Below, in pieces: positions 32,068 to 39,803 of a stretch of 59,216 nt of DNA. The stretch covers positions 1 to 59,216 of the forward strand of contig JAHXDM010000022.1 in assembly GCA_019468145.1 (NCBI GenBank), in the 5' to 3' direction. Every line of letters begins with the position of its first letter. Position 1 is the first letter of the stretch. A program made the position numbers and the translations under genes. Under the pieces are notes generated by a model. That model was not told the origin of the DNA. It made no database searches and saw nothing but the letters and a program-made list of their open reading frames with translations. The DNA is from Rickettsia endosymbiont of Bradysia coprophila. GTDB taxonomy: Bacteria > Pseudomonadota > Alphaproteobacteria > Rickettsiales > Rickettsiaceae.

Positions 32068-33089
32068 AGCGGCACCGTGCGCTTGATGGCGCCCTCGCCC
32101 TTGCACATGCGGCAGTCGATGTGCGCCGGCCCAGTTACGCCGCGCCCGTCGCAGCTCGGGCAGATGACCAGGCCGTGGTCGTCTTCGTCCTCCTCGGCCG
32201 CCGGCGGATCCTCGGCGACTACCGCCGGGCCTGCAGGGCGATCGCCGGTGTAGCCGCCCGGCACGAACGATCGGGCGCCGCCCAGCAGGTTGGCCAGGCC
32301 GCCCTCCTGCAGCTCGGCCCGGGCAATGCGTGCCGCGGTAGGCTCCGGGTTCACGGTGACGGTGATCGTTTTGGATTCGACGTTCTCCGGTACCGGCGTG
32401 GCGAGCATCTTCTGCACCAGCGGATGGCTGACCGGCAGGATTGCCTCGCCGCGGGTAAGCACGGGCTCTGCCAGCGCCTCGGGGGACAGCGTGACCATGC
32501 CCCCGGTGTGCCGCTGGGTGGCGTCCTCGATCACTTCCAGCACGCGCCCGTTTGCGTCCAGCACCACCATTCCCGTGTCGTCGTCATCTGCCGGCAGGAT
32601 CACCCCGGCGCCGCCGGCCAGGCGGTCGAACGTCTCCAGCGTTTCCTGCAGCTCGGCCGGGCCCATCGGCCTGCAGGTGGCCACCGCGGCGCTGGCAGCC
32701 TGGACGGCGCCGCGGATGCACCGCTGGACCTCCAGCAGCGGCATGCGCTGCAGCAGCGCGCGCAGCAGCCGCTCATCGAGCTGGTGCTGCTCGGCCAGGT
32801 CCAGCACGTCCTCGAGGATCTGCTGCCGGCGCTCCTCGCCCGTGCGCAGGTCCAGCTCGCCGCGCTGGCCAGCGTCCCAGGCCTGCAGCGCTCGCGTGCC
32901 CAGGTCGGTGATTCGCACCTTGATCCCGATCGCCGGCACCTGCTCGACCCATCCCAGCTGTCGCATGGCGGTGCATGCAGCACCGAAAGCGGCGCCGCGC
33001 GCCCTGCAGCCCACGCTGCCGGCGGCGTTCACCAGCTGCAGGAACTCGTGCCGGTTCTTGGTGTAGGTCGGCTTTGCGTCGCCCATCAT
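32064..33089 (-). CDS. Unknown protein with DnaJ-type zinc motif, 341 aa
   Basis: The ATG at 33089 overlaps the previous stop. The N-terminal part (residues 1-80) looks like a winged helix (FLQLVNAAGSVGCRARGAAF, then MRQLGWVEQVPAIGIKVRIT). The middle is helical, then beta-rich. The C-terminus (about 310-335) has two C-x-x-C-x-G-x-G repeats, CPSCDGRG and CRMCKGEG, as in the DnaJ zinc domain. It may be a DNA-binding or replication accessory protein. No family name can be given. Confidence 0.7.
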   Translation of the reverse strand: MMGDAKPTYTKNRHEFLQLVNAAGSVGCRARGAAFGAACTAMRQLGWVEQVPAIGIKVRITDLGTRALQAWDAGQRGELDLRTGEERRQQILEDVLDLAEQHQLDERLLRALLQRMPLLEVQRCIRGAVQAASAAVATCRPMGPAELQETLETFDRLAGGAGVILPADDDDTGMVVLDANGRVLEVIEDATQRHTGGMVTLSPEALAEPVLTRGEAILPVSHPLVQKMLATPVPENVESKTITVTVNPEPTAARIARAELQEGGLANLLGGARSFVPGGYTGDRPAGPAVVAEDPPAAEEDEDDHGLVICPSCDGRGVTGPAHIDCRMCKGEGAIKRTVPL

Positions 33090-33307
33090 GGCTTTTGTCT
33101 CCGTTGCTCGATGTGGTGGACGGCGGCCAATGCGGCCGCCTCCGTTGGGTGGTACTGCCCGACCACGCCCCGGGTTGCCCCGGGGCCGGTCCAGTTGATG
33201 GCCAGGCCGCGATCGGTCGACCTGGTGCGGTAGGTGCGGCCGCCGGCCTGCAGGAGGGGCGGCGGATCCGCCGGCGCCGGCGCGGCGGCGAACAGGTCAG
33301 CCTGCAC
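33086..33307 (-). CDS. Unknown small protein, 73 aa
   Basis: The GTG at 33307 gives a 73-residue protein with a Pro/Ala-rich start (MQADLFAAAPAPADPPP) and a short mixed domain (YHPTEAAALAAVHHIEQRR). It overlaps both neighbours (11 bases upstream, 4 downstream), as is usual for coupled genes here. Unknown function. Confidence 0.6.
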   Translation of the reverse strand: MQADLFAAAPAPADPPPLLQAGGRTYRTRSTDRGLAINWTGPGATRGVVGQYHPTEAAALAAVHHIEQRRQKP

Positions 33308-33740
33308 GTTCTACCCCCTTCAGTCGCTCGACCAGCGCGGCCACTCGCCGATGCCCGTACACCATCTGCGGCGGCTGGCCGGATCCCTTCGTGAAAACCT
33401 GGGCCTTGCCGCCACTCGGCCACCAGTCCACCCGAGTGTCGTAGAACCACCGGCGGTAGTGGTACGGCGACAGCTGCTGCCAGCCGGTGGTGTCGGCCTT
33501 GGCCAGCATCGCCGCCCGGTGTTCCTTGTTTTGCTGGGCCAGGGCACGGAACACCCAGGCTGCGCCGTCGTCATCGTCCTGGGCCGGCTTGGGCTTGGGC
33601 TTCGCCTGGGCCTGCGCCGCGGCCACCAGGTTGCCGGCATCGCGGCGGGTGATGTGGTGCAGGTCGCGCATGTGGTCCAGCACGCCCTGCCGGCTGTAGT
33701 AGCGGCCGCACCGCGGGCAGGGAATGTCGCCGTTGCTCAT
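33297..33740 (-). CDS. Zinc-finger protein, 147 aa
   Basis: The ATG at 33740 overlaps the stop of the P-loop gene (ATGA). The N-terminus carries one C2H2-type finger (IPCPRCGRYYSRQGVLDHMR followed by DLHH). The middle is a Lys/Pro/Asp-rich linker, and the C-terminal half is compact (WQQLSPYHYRRWFYDTRVDW). It may bind DNA. The open frame runs further upstream, but that part is a shadow of the P-loop gene. Confidence 0.7.
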   Translation of the reverse strand: MSNGDIPCPRCGRYYSRQGVLDHMRDLHHITRRDAGNLVAAAQAQAKPKPKPAQDDDDGAAWVFRALAQQNKEHRAAMLAKADTTGWQQLSPYHYRRWFYDTRVDWWPSGGKAQVFTKGSGQPPQMVYGHRRVAALVERLKGVERAG

Positions 33741-35059
33741 CGCGCGGGCGCCTCCCTGCTGGTGAACACAATCCCGCCGGTGGGGATCTTCAGCTGCTGC
33801 AGCTGCTTGCCACGCCAGTCCGTCGTGGCCACTACGGACGGGCCAATCTCGACGCTGCCGCCGGCGGCGTCGACAAGGGCCCACGCCAGGCGCTGGGCGT
33901 CCACCACGCGGCGTTCGCTGTCGTTGAGCTGCGCCTGCAGGGACGCGGTGCGGCCCTGCAGCATGCCGATGACACCGCAACCGCTGGCGTGATCCTTGGC
34001 GCCCAGCAGGTCCAGCAGATGCTGGTGCAGCGTCGGGCCTGGCACTTCCCGGGCGTGCGCCTCTGCGGCCCACTCTGGCCAGGTCGACGGCGGCACGCGG
34101 GTGAAGGTGACCAGGCCGGCGCCGTCGTGGGTGTAGTACTCCGGGGCAAAAACGCTGACGTCAGCGGGATGCGTCGTTGCCGGCATGCTCACGCCGCCGA
34201 CCACGAACTGGCGAAGGCACCCCATCGCCTCATTCACCATTCCAACCGGCCGCGGATCCGGCGAGCTGGCCAGGTCATCAACCGCGGTGGACAGGTAGCC
34301 CAGGGCCGTGTCTATCAGCGCCATGCCGGCGAAGTCCGGCACGCGGTTGTGGGCACGGTCCTGGCTGGCGCGCGCGCGCTGCAGGGCGGCGATGATGGCC
34401 ACCTGCAGTTCGGCGCGCTTGCGCGGTTCGTTCTCCGACGTGAACTGCGTGGCCACCTGCAGGGCGGCGGTGTCGTCGTCGTTGTCGGCGATGAACTGCT
34501 GCTCGCTGTCGCCGGCGTTGACGAACGCCCGGCCCGTGGCCACGGCGCTGGCGCCGGCCATGAACCACCGGCGTTCCTCGCCGTTCTTCGGGTGGGCAAT
34601 GTCGGCGCTGAACAGCAGCTGCGGGTCGCCTTCGGGAACACCCAGGAAGATGGCGCCACCCTCGGGCACGTCGTCAAAACTGGCGTACAGGCCGGGGCCG
34701 GAATGCCCGACATGCCCCAGCGTCAGCTGCAGCACGTCCTGGTCCTCCTCGGCGGTGCCTTCGACCGGAACGCCGGCGAAATCGGCAAGCTGCTGGATCT
34801 GCCCCTGGCGTAGCTGCAGGCGGCCGATGGGCCACTCCGGCCACCTGCTGGGGTTCGTTTCGATCAGGCGGATGGTGGGGCGTTCTTCCATCGCGGCGAT
34901 ATCGCCGGCGCCGGTACCCAGGTTGCGCTCGGACTGCTCATCGTCCCAGGTGCAGGCCAACCCGGCAGCGCGTAGCGCGTCGAGGATCGCAAGGGACACG
35001 GCGGATTTTCCGACCCCGATGTGGCCGTGCACGGTGATGGTGATTTCGTTCTCAGACAT
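33737..35059 (-). CDS. P-loop protein of unknown role, 440 aa
   Basis: The protein has 440 residues from the ATG at 35059. Residues 10-17 form a Walker A motif (GHIGVGKS) inside a strand-loop-helix (ITITVHGHIGVGKSAVSLAI), so it probably binds ATP or GTP. No Walker B or helicase motif is clear afterwards. The middle is mixed (GLYASFDDVPEGGAIFLGVP) and the last third is helical. It sits in the replication run, where a helicase loader or kinase-like ATPase might be expected. It could also be a composite protein made of several small domains. Confidence 0.7.
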   Translation of the reverse strand: MSENEITITVHGHIGVGKSAVSLAILDALRAAGLACTWDDEQSERNLGTGAGDIAAMEERPTIRLIETNPSRWPEWPIGRLQLRQGQIQQLADFAGVPVEGTAEEDQDVLQLTLGHVGHSGPGLYASFDDVPEGGAIFLGVPEGDPQLLFSADIAHPKNGEERRWFMAGASAVATGRAFVNAGDSEQQFIADNDDDTAALQVATQFTSENEPRKRAELQVAIIAALQRARASQDRAHNRVPDFAGMALIDTALGYLSTAVDDLASSPDPRPVGMVNEAMGCLRQFVVGGVSMPATTHPADVSVFAPEYYTHDGAGLVTFTRVPPSTWPEWAAEAHAREVPGPTLHQHLLDLLGAKDHASGCGVIGMLQGRTASLQAQLNDSERRVVDAQRLAWALVDAAGGSVEIGPSVVATTDWRGKQLQQLKIPTGGIVFTSREAPAR

Positions 35060-35468
35060 GGCGGGAAAGCTCCAGTAGCAGATGGTTGATGTGGCGGTGC
35101 GCGTCGACCAGGTAGCGGTCGCGGGCGTGGTCTGGAAGGTCGGCCCAACGGCGGCCGTCCTCGGTTGCAATCGACTTGGCCACCCGCTCGGCGATCGCCT
35201 GGTGGATCGCCGGCGGGGTTTCCACCAGCTGCGCGTCCTGCATGCGCAGCCTGGCGGTGGCCACCCTGTGCCAGGTGTCGACGGTGTGGCGTGCCCTGGC
35301 CATCGCCAGCATGGTCATGTCGGTGCTGCCCAGCTCGCCCAGCCTCACGCGGTTGCCGCCGGTGGTCAGCAGCGTGCGCGGCACGTCGTCGGCCAGGTTC
35401 AGTGTGAGTTGAGCCACCGGCAGCGGCACCAGGCGCGGCCGCAGGTAGTCGAGCGGGGAAGTAGACAT
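35052..35468 (-). CDS. Unknown protein, 138 aa
   Basis: The protein has 138 residues from the ATG at 35468 and overlaps the P-loop gene by eight bases. It is helical and rich in Arg and His toward the end (DHARDRYLVDAHRHINHLLL). No family recognised. Confidence 0.65.
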   Translation of the reverse strand: MSTSPLDYLRPRLVPLPVAQLTLNLADDVPRTLLTTGGNRVRLGELGSTDMTMLAMARARHTVDTWHRVATARLRMQDAQLVETPPAIHQAIAERVAKSIATEDGRRWADLPDHARDRYLVDAHRHINHLLLELSRHV

Positions 35469-35497
35469 AGGGGCTCCAGGGCGATGGCGCTGCAGGC

Positions 35498-35833
35498 TCA
35501 GGCCTGCGGGGTTTCGTCAATCTTCGTGTAGGGGAACAGGGCCTCATTGGCCTTGATCTGCTTGATGAAGAAACTACCCACCGACTCGGCGGCGCAGAAC
35601 TCGGCGAACTGGTCGGCGTTGAAGTTGGCGTAGTGGTACAGCGAGCCCGGCTTGTCATCCCAGCCCGGGAAGCGGATGGCCAGGGTGTTGGTGGCAGGGT
35701 CGTGGCCGATGGCCTGGACCTGGCTGGACACGACGGGCTCCAGGCGGATCTGCGGCACCTCGCTGATGTGCTTGGTGGGCACGATCTTGCGCGGCTTGGC
35801 GGGCGGCTTCGGGGTGGTCGACTTACGGGGCAT
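35498..35833 (-). CDS. KTSC domain protein, 111 aa
   Basis: The ATG at 35833 gives a 111-residue protein: a Lys/Pro-rich start (PRKSTTPKPPAKPRK), then a KTSC domain at about residues 40-105 (SSQVQAIGHDPATNTLAIRF, LYHYANFNADQFAEF, SVGSFFIKQIK). KTSC proteins are small and occur with lysyl-tRNA synthetase, RecA-like or ribonuclease partners, or alone in phages. Their activity is not known. It overlaps its upstream neighbour by 11 bases. Confidence 0.8.
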   Translation of the reverse strand: MPRKSTTPKPPAKPRKIVPTKHISEVPQIRLEPVVSSQVQAIGHDPATNTLAIRFPGWDDKPGSLYHYANFNADQFAEFCAAESVGSFFIKQIKANEALFPYTKIDETPQA

Positions 35834-36080
35834 GGTGATGGTCCTCGTTGAGTGGCACGTCATGGAAACAGCGGGGGCAGCGGTTGCCGGGGTTGTAGGC
35901 CGCGGGCCGGTACCAGGTGGGGCGCGCTCTACCGCGGGGCCTGGGTGTCCAGCCGCAGCGCGCGGTGTAGCTGGCCAGGTGCTTGCCTTCGTCATCGGTG
36001 GGCAGCAGGTGGACGATGTACGCCCGAGCTGCACGCGCCACCATGAAGCCGGCGGGGGTCTTTTCTTCTTCAGGGGTCAT
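35823..36080 (-). CDS. Small Cys/His protein, 85 aa
   Basis: The ATG at 36080 gives 85 residues. The C-terminal half contains CGWTPRPRGRARPTWYRP and NRCPRCFHDVPLNEDHHH, so Cys-x-x-Cys plus His residues could hold one zinc. It overlaps both neighbours by 11 bases. Unknown function. Confidence 0.65.
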   Translation of the reverse strand: MTPEEEKTPAGFMVARAARAYIVHLLPTDDEGKHLASYTARCGWTPRPRGRARPTWYRPAAYNPGNRCPRCFHDVPLNEDHHHAP

Positions 36081-36291
36081 GGGTCACCTGTCGGGCAAAG
36101 TGCAGCGCGCGGTAACACTCGACCTGGGCGCAGACGGCGTGCTGCAGCACCGACGTGCCCAGGGTGAACTGCGCGGCCACCAGGAGATTCACGGCGGCCA
36201 GCGCTTCCTCTGCCAGGCGGATCTGTTCGGCCGCCGGCAGCTGCTGGTCGGCGAACAGGTCATCGTCCTGGAAGTCGTCGCCGGCGTTCAC
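36070..36291 (-). CDS. Unknown acidic protein, 73 aa
   Basis: The start at the GTG at 36291 overlaps the RusA stop as GTGA. The protein has 73 residues with an acidic start (NAGDDFQDDDLFADQQ) and one long helix (QIRLAEEALAAVNLLVAAQF). Unknown function. Confidence 0.65.
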   Translation of the reverse strand: MNAGDDFQDDDLFADQQLPAAEQIRLAEEALAAVNLLVAAQFTLGTSVLQHAVCAQVECYRALHFARQVTHDP

Positions 36292-36890
36292 CGGCCCACC
36301 AGGCGCATGGTGCGCATGCGCGTACCCAGCCCCAGGTGATTCATGCGGATGGACGGCGTGGGGTAGTTGGCCAGGAAGTCGACGGCCTCGGCGCGCGTGG
36401 CGGTGCAGCTCACGCCGGCGCGGCGGTACCCGTGCACCACGATGCACTCCTGCTCAGTGGTGAATGCCTTGTCGGTGATGCAGCCGACCACCTGGCCGTC
36501 ATCCTTGAACAGCACGCCGTTGCAGGCGTCTTCGATCGCCTTTACCAGGTTGCTGCAGTCCGGCTTTTTCGTGTGGTGCAGCAGACCCTCGGCGGCCAGG
36601 TCACGCTGCCACTTCGTGTAACTGCTTGGGATCTTGAAACGGAACTGCACCAGCAGGTCTACGGGGCAGGTCAGCAGCTCGCCGCGGGCGGCCTGCTGTG
36701 CGTAGTCGCGCACAAGCGCCTCAAAGTCGCGGGTCTTCTCCGGCGTGTAGGTGCTGATGATCGGCTGGCCCTCCTTCGTGAGGATCGGCTTACCGCCCTT
36801 GGCACGCTTGATCGTGGAGCGTGCGCGGCCCTTGGCCACGGGCGTGTGGGGGATGATGAAGTGGAACAGCAGGGCGGGCTGGTCGGGCAT
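36288..36890 (-). CDS. rusA: RusA-like Holliday junction resolvase, 200 aa
   Basis: This endonuclease cuts branched DNA made during replication and recombination, before packaging. The protein has 200 residues from the ATG at 36890 with GGAG ahead. The RusA pattern is clear at about 108-135: KKPDCSNLVKAIEDACNG then VLFKDDGQV, with acidic residues D111, D121, D130 and D131 in the expected places. The N-terminus (IIPHTPVAKGRARSTIKR) also fits. At 200 residues it is longer than E. coli RusA (120), mostly by a C-terminal addition. Confidence 0.9.
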   Translation of the reverse strand: MPDQPALLFHFIIPHTPVAKGRARSTIKRAKGGKPILTKEGQPIISTYTPEKTRDFEALVRDYAQQAARGELLTCPVDLLVQFRFKIPSSYTKWQRDLAAEGLLHHTKKPDCSNLVKAIEDACNGVLFKDDGQVVGCITDKAFTTEQECIVVHGYRRAGVSCTATRAEAVDFLANYPTPSIRMNHLGLGTRMRTMRLVGR

Positions 36891-36910
36891 GGGCGATTGC
36901 TCCAGTGGGG

Positions 36911-37777
36911 TTACTTCAGCAGGGCAAACGCTTCGGCGAAGCGCTTGCGGTTCTCATCGGGCGATAGGGGGCTGGACGGGGTAAACGCTGCTATCACTTC
37001 AGCGGCCGGCGGCTGTCGGCCTTGCTGGGTTTCTACGGGCGGCCCCGGGGTACCGGGGTAGCGCGGGCGGTACGGCTCGGGCTTGCCGGCGGCCTTGGCC
37101 GCCATCGCGTCGCGCTGCTGCTTTTTCTCGGCCTGGGTGCGGACGTGCCAGCAGAAAACCGAATCCCAATCCTTGGCATCGCCGCGCTTGGTCCAGTAGG
37201 TGCGGAACTCGGGCAGCAGGCTGGCCGCGAACTCAGGATTGAACCCGGCAATGCGCAGCTCGTTTTGGCATTGGTCGCTCGGAAGCCAGCCCATCGGCAT
37301 GGGCTTTTCGGTGTTATCCACACCCCCCTGTAGTTGTAGAGTCTCAGAATCTAAAACCTCTTTAATAGTGACCCTACCCACAATGGGTAGGGTACCCACC
37401 CCATCCTGGGTAGGGGCCCTACCCACATTGGGGCGCCCCATTTTGGGTAGGGGGTTGTCCAGCACCGCGGTGATCGCTTCGTATTCCAGGCGGTACCGGT
37501 TCGGCTGGCCAGACTGTTCCTTGATGGTCAGCAGGCCCGCGTCGCGGAGCTTGTAAACAGCGCGAAACAGGGTGTTTTTGCTCAGGAATGGGAACGTGTG
37601 CTGCAGGTCGGCATTGCCCATTTCCACCCAGCGTTCACCGCCGCGGCCAGGCCGCCGGCAGTTGGCCAGGAAATGCAGCTGCTGCAACACCATTGCCTCA
37701 TTCAGCCCGACAGCCACCGCCAGGCTGGGCAGTACCAGCAATGGCGGCTCGGGGATCAGGGCACGGCTGCTGCTCAC
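36911..37777 (-). CDS. Replication initiation protein with DnaT-like domain, 288 aa
   Basis: The start at the GTG at 37777 overlaps the regulator stop as GTGA. Residues about 20-105 look like a winged helix (NADLQHTFPFLSKNTLFRAV, then YKLRDAGLLTIKEQ). Residues about 110-136 are coded by the iteron repeats and form a Gly/Pro-rich linker. Residues about 164-215 resemble the DnaT single-strand-binding and helicase-loader domain (WLPSDQCQNELRIAGF, then FRTYWTKRGDAKDWDSVFCW). The arrangement, initiator with the origin inside its own gene, is that of lambda O. Probable role: binds the iterons and brings in host helicase. Confidence 0.82.
   Translation of the reverse strand: MSSSRALIPEPPLLVLPSLAVAVGLNEAMVLQQLHFLANCRRPGRGGERWVEMGNADLQHTFPFLSKNTLFRAVYKLRDAGLLTIKEQSGQPNRYRLEYEAITAVLDNPLPKMGRPNVGRAPTQDGVGTLPIVGRVTIKEVLDSETLQLQGGVDNTEKPMPMGWLPSDQCQNELRIAGFNPEFAASLLPEFRTYWTKRGDAKDWDSVFCWHVRTQAEKKQQRDAMAAKAAGKPEPYRPRYPGTPGPPVETQQGRQPPAAEVIAAFTPSSPLSPDENRKRFAEAFALLK
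37331..37453. other. Candidate replication origin: iterons plus AT-rich tract
   Basis: Within the replication gene, 37372-37453 carries five copies of CCTACCCA in either orientation (CCCTACCCA at 37372 and 37417; TGGGTAGGG at 37384, 37407 and 37444), arranged as near palindromes. On the gene-distal side, 37331-37371 is AT-rich (TTGTAGAGTCTCAGAATCT, then AAAACCTCTTTAATAG) in a genome otherwise near two-thirds GC. Order in the direction of transcription is iterons then AT-rich, as in the lambda O gene. Confidence 0.8.
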
Positions 37778-38079
37778 TCCTGCGGCGCTCCTTCGGGGGT
37801 GTAACCCAGCTCTTTGCAGGTCAGGCCGCCATACACGGACGGCAGGATTTCCTGCAGGGTGACGACGCCGCCGCACAGCTTCACCAGCTTGCGGGCCTGC
37901 TCGGGCTTCGGGTGGCTGTTGGTGTTCTTCCACCAGCGGCTCACGCTTTCGTGATTCTGCAGGCCGACGCCCTGGGCCACCTTGGTGACGCCGCCGGCAG
38001 AACGGATGGCGACATAGCGAGCGCGCAGGACCGGGTCCAGGGGCAGCTCGGGGTTGGTGGTGTCGTGTTCGTTGCTCAT
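37774..38079 (-). CDS. Cro/YdaS-like regulator, 101 aa
   Basis: The protein has 101 residues from the ATG at 38079. Residues about 26-58 form a helix-turn-helix (RSAGGVTKVAQGVGLQNHES, then VSRWWKN) typical of the YdaS/Cro-like family. It is the first gene of the minus-strand early run and faces the plus-strand recombination module across a 189-base divergent region. This makes it the likely regulator of one or both promoters. No opposing CI-like repressor was found. Confidence 0.75.
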   Translation of the reverse strand: MSNEHDTTNPELPLDPVLRARYVAIRSAGGVTKVAQGVGLQNHESVSRWWKNTNSHPKPEQARKLVKLCGGVVTLQEILPSVYGGLTCKELGYTPEGAPQE

Positions 38080-38113
38080 GGGGTGAAACGCTCCGGGTTG
38101 TGGGTGCCGGTGG

Positions 38114-38143
38114 ACTGTATCAGGACGATGCACGGATTAGCAA
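38114..38143 (-). promoter_or_regulatory. Promoter for the regulator/replication run (TTGCTA-18-TACAGT)
   Basis: On the minus strand TTGCTA (38143-38138), an 18-base spacer ending in TGA and TACAGT (38119-38114) lie 35 bases before the regulator ATG. The hexamers, spacing and TGATACAGT block equal those at 27533-27504, though the spacers differ, so the match is functional rather than a copy. Confidence 0.78.
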
Positions 38144-38192
38144 CATGCCACACGATTGTCGCAGTCGGTTTGTGGGTTGCGCTGCATGGGTG

Positions 38193-38221
38193 TTGCATTC
38201 CGCTACTTTGCGCATCATCAT
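38193..38221 (+). promoter_or_regulatory. Candidate promoter for the recombination module
   Basis: TTGCAT (38193-38198), 17 bases and CATCAT (38216-38221) point to the ERF gene at 38269. The -35 is identical to that at 17077, and CGCTACT is found in both spacers. The -10 is weak, so help from an activator is possible. Confidence 0.45.
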
Positions 38222-38268
38222 GTGCCGGCGCCAGCAATCCCGCTGGCCAGCACTGGAGATTCCCACCC

Positions 38269-39171
38269 ATGAACGATGAAACCCCGCAGCAGCTGCCGCC
38301 GATCAGGTGCAGCACCACGTTTGCCCAGGTGGCCACCGCCCTGGCCAAAGCCCAGGGCGCATTCCCGCCGATCCCCCGCGATCGCACGGTAACCGTCGAT
38401 ATCAAAGACAGGGAAACCCGCCGGATCGTCGGTAACTACAGCTACAAATACGCCCCGCTGGAAACGATCATCGAGAAAACCCGGCCGGCGCTGTCGGAGG
38501 CGCAGCTGGCCACGCTGCAAAGCCCCGAGCTGGTGCCGGTCGACGGCAAGATGGTGGAAGTGGTCCGCACGGTCCTGGTGCACTCCAGCGGCGAATGGAT
38601 GGCGGTGGATATCCCGTTGTTCTTCAGCCGCGGCCAGAATGCCGCGCAGGACTACGGCAGCTCGCTGACCTACGCCCGCCGCTACGGCATGACCCTGATT
38701 CTGTGCGTGGCTGCAGACGACGACGACGACGCCAAGCACCTGGAAGGATCGGAGCGCCCGGGGCATACCGGCAGCGGCCGCGGTAGCTCGGATGTGGCAA
38801 TGCCGGCGCGCCGCAGCCAGCAGCCTGGGCATGACGAACTCGACCAGGCCATGCGCGAGCTGCAGACACAGCTGGACCAGCGCCGCGCACCGATCACCAG
38901 CGCCGCACCGGAAGACGCCGAGCCCAGCGCGCTGCCGCCGCGCCAGGACGCCCCGGCGGATCCGGCGGTGGACGTGGCCACCGGTGAGTGCACCAGCCCG
39001 TGGGGCTCGGATCTGACAGACGGCCAGCTGTCGATGGCCAAGCAACGCGCCAAGGTTGCCGGCATGTCGGACCCGGCGGTGTTTGAGGCGTTCGGCATCA
39101 TCACCCAGGCCAATATCCGCGAGTCGCTGGCGGGCCTGAAGCAACGCGCCGACGCGGCGCTGGGCGTCTGA
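38269..39171 (+). CDS. ERF-family single-strand annealing protein, 300 aa
   Basis: This is a phage recombinase that anneals single strands and helps circularise or repair phage DNA. The protein has 300 residues from the ATG at 38269 (CTGGAG ten bases ahead). The ERF core is at about residues 15-150: FAQVATALAKAQGAFPPIPR, then YKYAPLETIIEKTRPALSEA and QDYGSSLTYARRYGMTLILC. The acidic AADDDDDAKHLE follows, then a disordered linker and a helical end. It heads the recombination module. Confidence 0.93.
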   Translation: MNDETPQQLPPIRCSTTFAQVATALAKAQGAFPPIPRDRTVTVDIKDRETRRIVGNYSYKYAPLETIIEKTRPALSEAQLATLQSPELVPVDGKMVEVVRTVLVHSSGEWMAVDIPLFFSRGQNAAQDYGSSLTYARRYGMTLILCVAADDDDDAKHLEGSERPGHTGSGRGSSDVAMPARRSQQPGHDELDQAMRELQTQLDQRRAPITSAAPEDAEPSALPPRQDAPADPAVDVATGECTSPWGSDLTDGQLSMAKQRAKVAGMSDPAVFEAFGIITQANIRESLAGLKQRADAALGV

Positions 39172-39173
39172 CC

Positions 39174-39803
39174 ATGCGCGGCTTGACCTTCGATGAAGCC
39201 CGGCATGAGTACCGCCTGGACGGCGTCAAGCTGCCAGGCGTCACCACGGTGCTGAAGCCGATCAGCTCGGCCCACTACGCCGGCGTGGATCCCGACGTGA
39301 TGGCGCGCGCCGCAGCGCTTGGCCAGGCCGTGCACAAGGTGATCGAGCTGGACCTGCAGCAGGATCTGGACACGGACAGCCTCGACCCCGAGCTGGTGCC
39401 CTACTACCGCGGCTGGCGCATGTTCCTGCGCCAGTCCGGTTTCCAGGCGTACCTGTCGGAAAAGAAGCTGGCCAGTGTCCAGGGCCGCTACGCCGGCACG
39501 CTCGACCTCATGGGCGTGCTGAACGGCCTGCCGTCGCTCATCGATGCCAAGCGCGTGGCCGTGGTGACTCCCAGCACCGGCCCGCAGACGTTCGCCTATG
39601 GCCAGCTGGTCCGGGAAAACTGCCCCGAGCTGCTGGGCCCCACCACCCCGCTGCGGCGCTACGCCCTGCAGCTGAAGAAAGCTGTTCCCAACGCCGTTAC
39701 TGCCGACTGGCAGCTGCTCCCCTTCACCAACGATTCGCGCGACCGCCTTGTGTGGCAGTCGTGCCTCAACATTGCCCATTACCTCCAGGAATCCAAAGCA
39801 TGA
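39174..39803 (+). CDS. PD-(D/E)XK exonuclease (recombination partner of ERF), 209 aa
   Basis: The ATG at 39174 lies two bases after the ERF stop. The protein has 209 residues. Motifs of the PD-(D/E)XK exonuclease superfamily are present: the PGVTTVLKPI start, an AALGQAVHKVIE helix, YAGTLDLMG carrying the Asp, and LIDAKRV with the D-x-K pair near residue 123, then a QTFAYGQLV helix. Such enzymes make the 3' single strands that ERF anneals. The stop overlaps the next ATG. Confidence 0.87.
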   Translation: MRGLTFDEARHEYRLDGVKLPGVTTVLKPISSAHYAGVDPDVMARAAALGQAVHKVIELDLQQDLDTDSLDPELVPYYRGWRMFLRQSGFQAYLSEKKLASVQGRYAGTLDLMGVLNGLPSLIDAKRVAVVTPSTGPQTFAYGQLVRENCPELLGPTTPLRRYALQLKKAVPNAVTADWQLLPFTNDSRDRLVWQSCLNIAHYLQESKA

